This document shows, in pieces, positions 61,628 through 64,000 of a stretch of DNA of 64,000 nt. Made by a program: the position numbers and the translations under genes. Numbering within the stretch: the stretch's first letter is position 1; the number at the start of each line of letters is the position of its first letter. The notes below the pieces were generated by a model, which searched no databases, was not told the DNA's origin, and saw nothing but the letters and a program-made list of their open reading frames with translations. Where the stretch lies: contig JACKFH010000015.1 in NCBI GenBank assembly GCA_020632575.1, positions 18,833-82,832 of the forward strand, written 5' to 3'. The stretch is from Candidatus Omnitrophota bacterium. GTDB lineage: Bacteria; Hinthialibacterota; Hinthialibacteria; OLB16.

Positions 61628-63056
61628 TATTCAACGTGTAATAAGCCTCGGGATGGAGGAGCGGCTCCCCACCCTCGGACCTCACACCCTCCGCGTGAAG
61701 CTCATGGACATAATAGCGTCGGAGCCCCTCGACTTCGAGAAGGGCCGACCTACGATCCGGTTTCAGTTCAACCGAGAGAACCTTGAGTTGGTTGGTGTCG
61801 ATCTCATCGCTTCCGTATTGGGGGTGGTACTCATAAGTGTAACTGCTCATTCGGTAAGATTCAGGATTCCCCGCTGAGGCGGGATCCAAGGGTTGTGTGA
61901 AAGTCAGAAGGAAACCATTGGGTTTTGTGCGCATTTCCTTGATCTCGAAGGGTGTTTCTCCATTCCACGAAACCTTTTGGAGACCGTAGGAGGCGGTTCC
62001 GATGGAGTTCCATCCACGGTTGGTTTCGCCCACATAGAGGCATCCATCCTTGCCCCAGGTCATCCTCACCACAGCGGATTGGAAACCGGACCGGAAGGGG
62101 AAACAGGCCCCTTGGTATTCGCCGCGTACCCTTTCGAGAAAGACCCGATGGATCTTCGCTTCGGTGAAATCGCCAACTAACATCTGGTCCTGGAATGGGC
62201 CGAATGCTCCACCGGTCGTATCGCAAGCGATATCGGTTGCGCTCATTCCCGCTTTCCGATAAGGGAACCAGACCGCGGGGAGGGAGAGGAACGGGTTCTT
62301 CTCCTTGGCTTCGGGGATGGGGATATTCGCCTCTACTTTTTCCGGCTTCTTCATTGGCGAACCCTCTCGATCGCAATGTTCGAGCGAGTCCGTGTGACCG
62401 TAAAAGGCGCCTCGTTTGAGCTGATGCAGGGTCCCCGCCGGCACCCAGTTCCCCTGCTGGTCGGTGAAGAACATTTCGCCGGTCGCGTTCGTTCCCAGAC
62501 CACACGGCGATCGCATTCCGCAACACTCGGGAGTCAAGTTTCCGTGTTCATCCACGGTCACACCCCATCCCCGCCAACGGTTATCTTTTTCGATTTTCTT
62601 GCCGATCGTCTGGTTGAGGGTGATCCACAGATTCCCATTGAGATCGAGTTTGGGGCCGTAAGCGTATTCGTGGTAATTCCCAGTAAGTCCCCAGTCCTCG
62701 GTTATGGTTCGGTATTCATCGATGACATCGTCCCCATCGCAATCGATCAATCTAGAGAGTTCTCCCCGCTGGGCGACGTAGTAGGAGTGGTTGTGCCAAA
62801 GGACTCCAAGAGGTTCATGGAGGGCCTCTGCGACTCTCTTGTATGTTGGCGTTTCTCCGGAATCGTCCAGTAACCAGAGTTCTCCCTTGCGTAGGGTGAT
62901 CGCGACCCGCCCATCGGGAAGCGTATCAAGTCCGCTGACCTCGAATGAAACACCTTGCGGGGACGCGAGGGTTTCAATCGGATAAAAACTTTCCTCACCT
63001 GCGAACGCGAGAGTCGCGCCCAATAGGAGAAACACGAGAATGAAAGGTTTCACCAT
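61614..63056 (-). CDS. Secreted PVC-type membrane-bound dehydrogenase-like propeller protein
   Basis: A 480-residue protein with a signal peptide (MVKPFILVFLLLGATLAFA). FEVSGLDTLPDGRVAITLRKGELWLL and later GPKLDLNGNLWITLNQ are propeller blades of the soluble-PQQ/sorbosone-dehydrogenase-like type found with c-type cytochromes in planctomycete-like bacteria. LPAVWFPYRKAGMSATDIA and GLQKVSWNGETPFEI are near its end, and a short beta domain with PESYRMSSYTYEYH closes it. It overlaps the upstream cytochrome gene by 7 nt, so electron transfer to that protein is plausible. The substrate is unknown. Confidence 0.85.
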   Translation of the reverse strand: MVKPFILVFLLLGATLAFAGEESFYPIETLASPQGVSFEVSGLDTLPDGRVAITLRKGELWLLDDSGETPTYKRVAEALHEPLGVLWHNHSYYVAQRGELSRLIDCDGDDVIDEYRTITEDWGLTGNYHEYAYGPKLDLNGNLWITLNQTIGKKIEKDNRWRGWGVTVDEHGNLTPECCGMRSPCGLGTNATGEMFFTDQQGNWVPAGTLHQLKRGAFYGHTDSLEHCDREGSPMKKPEKVEANIPIPEAKEKNPFLSLPAVWFPYRKAGMSATDIACDTTGGAFGPFQDQMLVGDFTEAKIHRVFLERVRGEYQGACFPFRSGFQSAVVRMTWGKDGCLYVGETNRGWNSIGTASYGLQKVSWNGETPFEIKEMRTKPNGFLLTFTQPLDPASAGNPESYRMSSYTYEYHPQYGSDEIDTNQLKVLSVELKPDRRSALLEVEGLRRYYVHELHAEGVRSEGGEPLLHPEAYYTLNNLSP

Positions 63057-64000
63057 CGGACCTCCTCGACAACTTCGCCAGGAGTTTCACCCAATGTTTT
63101 CACCTGTCTCGTAAACCCGCTTCCATCGTCGAGCGGTCTCCAAGTCTCCTCAACCAGAGTATCGCCCTGTTCATAGCGAAAGGTGGGTATGCCGATGGCG
63201 TCGAGGCGGTAACCGAGAAACTGCCTTTGGTTTTCTCGATCCGATTCTCCTTCCTTGGGTTGGAAAGAATGAATGTCATCCCCCAATGGAAAGACATAAG
63301 GAGCGAAACGGTCGGCTTGAGCGGATTCCGCGTCGAGGAATTCTCCCTTCCACACAAGGACGACTCGACAAGAGGAGGCGTCGAAGGCGAGGTGGATCTT
63401 CTCCGGGTAACCCACCGCGATGGTTCGAGGACCGACATCTTTCATGAAGGTTCGATGCACGATAGGCCGGTCCTTTGGAACAAGTACGTAGGCATCGGTT
63501 TTCTCCATGCCAACCGGAAGGCGGGTTTGGTCGATCTCCTTGAGGTAGATCCAGATTGCCTCGATCTGTTTGCCGGCGTCGCCATCGAAGAGATTTTTGA
63601 ACGCGCTCTTGCCATCGGTGAAGAAGGCCGGCATCCGAGTGTTGGGGTTCACCGAGGCGGGTTCCAGCAGAAATCGTTTGAACCACTCGGGTTGGAGACG
63701 TTCGGGAACGACCGAGAGATCGACCGCGGGCATTCCCAAGGACCGATGCCCCTTGAGGTTGTGACAAGTAATGCAGGAAAGCCCCTCGGTCCCCATCAAC
63801 TGTCGACCGTAACGGTTGCGGTGGTGATGGAGGAGACCGGAGACATTGATCTGGGGCGGATTCGGATTCTTGTCCGCCACCACAAAAATGTCCGGCAGAT
63901 CGCCGAGTTGATAGCCCAAGTAGTGCGGCATTTGGGTGTTGAGATAAGGACGAACCTCCCCACTCTCCCCAAAAAGGATCCGATTGAGCCAATCGTCCGT
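63050..64000 (-). CDS. c-type cytochrome protein, N-terminus outside the window
   Basis: The frame is open to the right edge, so the start is missing; an internal ATG at 63931 is not required. CITCHN is a CxxCH heme site near the visible N-terminal part. After it come ERLQPEWFKRFLLEPASVNPNTRMPAFF and KQIEAIWIYLKE, as in cytochrome c modules of PVC-type dehydrogenase complexes. The last 130 residues form a beta domain with VVLVWKGEFLDAESA. It overlaps the propeller protein gene by 7 nt and probably accepts its electrons. More heme sites may lie outside. Confidence 0.87.
   Translation of the reverse strand, partial: TDDWLNRILFGESGEVRPYLNTQMPHYLGYQLGDLPDIFVVADKNPNPPQINVSGLLHHHRNRYGRQLMGTEGLSCITCHNLKGHRSLGMPAVDLSVVPERLQPEWFKRFLLEPASVNPNTRMPAFFTDGKSAFKNLFDGDAGKQIEAIWIYLKEIDQTRLPVGMEKTDAYVLVPKDRPIVHRTFMKDVGPRTIAVGYPEKIHLAFDASSCRVVLVWKGEFLDAESAQADRFAPYVFPLGDDIHSFQPKEGESDRENQRQFLGYRLDAIGIPTFRYEQGDTLVEETWRPLDDGSGFTRQVKTLGETPGEVVEEVRW

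Noticed and set aside
1..64000. tRNA, rRNA and integrase/transposase genes
   Set aside because: Looked for cloverleaf-type sequences, rRNA motifs and DDE or tyrosine-recombinase motifs; none found that I could support.

Overview
This window looks like a piece of an uncultured, carbohydrate-degrading bacterium with a Gram-negative-type envelope. The gene content (sulfatases, formylglycine-enzyme-like lectin folds, orphan prepilin-like proteins, a URO-D-like protein, phytanoyl-CoA-dioxygenase-like and membrane-dehydrogenase-like proteins, Pro/Thr linkers, dockerin-like tails) resembles the PVC superphylum and lineages such as Sumerlaeota or Hydrogenedentota. I cannot fix the phylum from sequence alone. 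No rRNA, tRNA, CRISPR array, prophage or transposase was seen.

Layout. (1) 1-19.8 kb, minus strand: a long run of closely spaced or overlapping genes read from 19.8 kb towards 1. It holds a secreted discoidin-like protein, a DapA-type aldolase, three orphan pseudopilins, a GH78 rhamnosidase-like enzyme, a sialate O-acetylesterase-like esterase, an SSS symporter, a beta-helix protein, a secreted alpha/beta-hydrolase, two dehydrogenases, an FGE/BNR/MORN fusion, and a protein running off the left edge. (2) 19.8-25.3 kb: a LacI-type regulator with a uroporphyrinogen-decarboxylase-like protein, a PhyH dioxygenase, a TIM-barrel isomerase and a MetE-like methyltransferase. (3) 25.4-39.1 kb: two sulfatases, a Gfo/Idh/MocA dehydrogenase, a second SSS symporter and five beta-helix proteins, three of them tandem paralogues. 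(4) 39.3-55.1 kb: a mixed region with a binding-protein/adenylate-cyclase pair, small envelope proteins, a protease inserted in a fibronectin-like domain, a META-domain protein, a DUF1593 hydrolase, a DUF362 protein coupled to a tiny CxxC protein, an SDR and a cohesin-like/dockerin-like protein. (5) 55.2-64 kb: a malate/lactate-type dehydrogenase, a third SSS symporter, a GNAT protein, a ribose-type permease, tagaturonate epimerase, and a dehydrogenase-like propeller protein overlapping a c-type cytochrome.

Working together. Regions 1-3 read as a polysaccharide utilisation locus for a sulfated, acetylated, rhamnose- and/or uronate-containing glycan. Secreted beta-helix proteins, sulfatases and esterases act outside, SSS symporters import the products, and the oxidoreductases, aldolase and isomerase process them. 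Five palindromes close to TGAGAAAACGTTTTCTCA lie upstream of the LacI gene, the long operon, the PhyH gene, the isomerase/MetE pair and the symporter/sulfatase pair. This suggests one autoregulated LacI regulon.

Points for a second look: a shared C-terminal tail, [V/I]-x-x-W-x-[L/I]-Y, on four exported proteins; five consecutive hairpins inside a translated N-terminus; two inserted-domain architectures; and six apparent single-base frameshifts between 34.9 and 54.7 kb, which are either assembly errors or real decay or variation.
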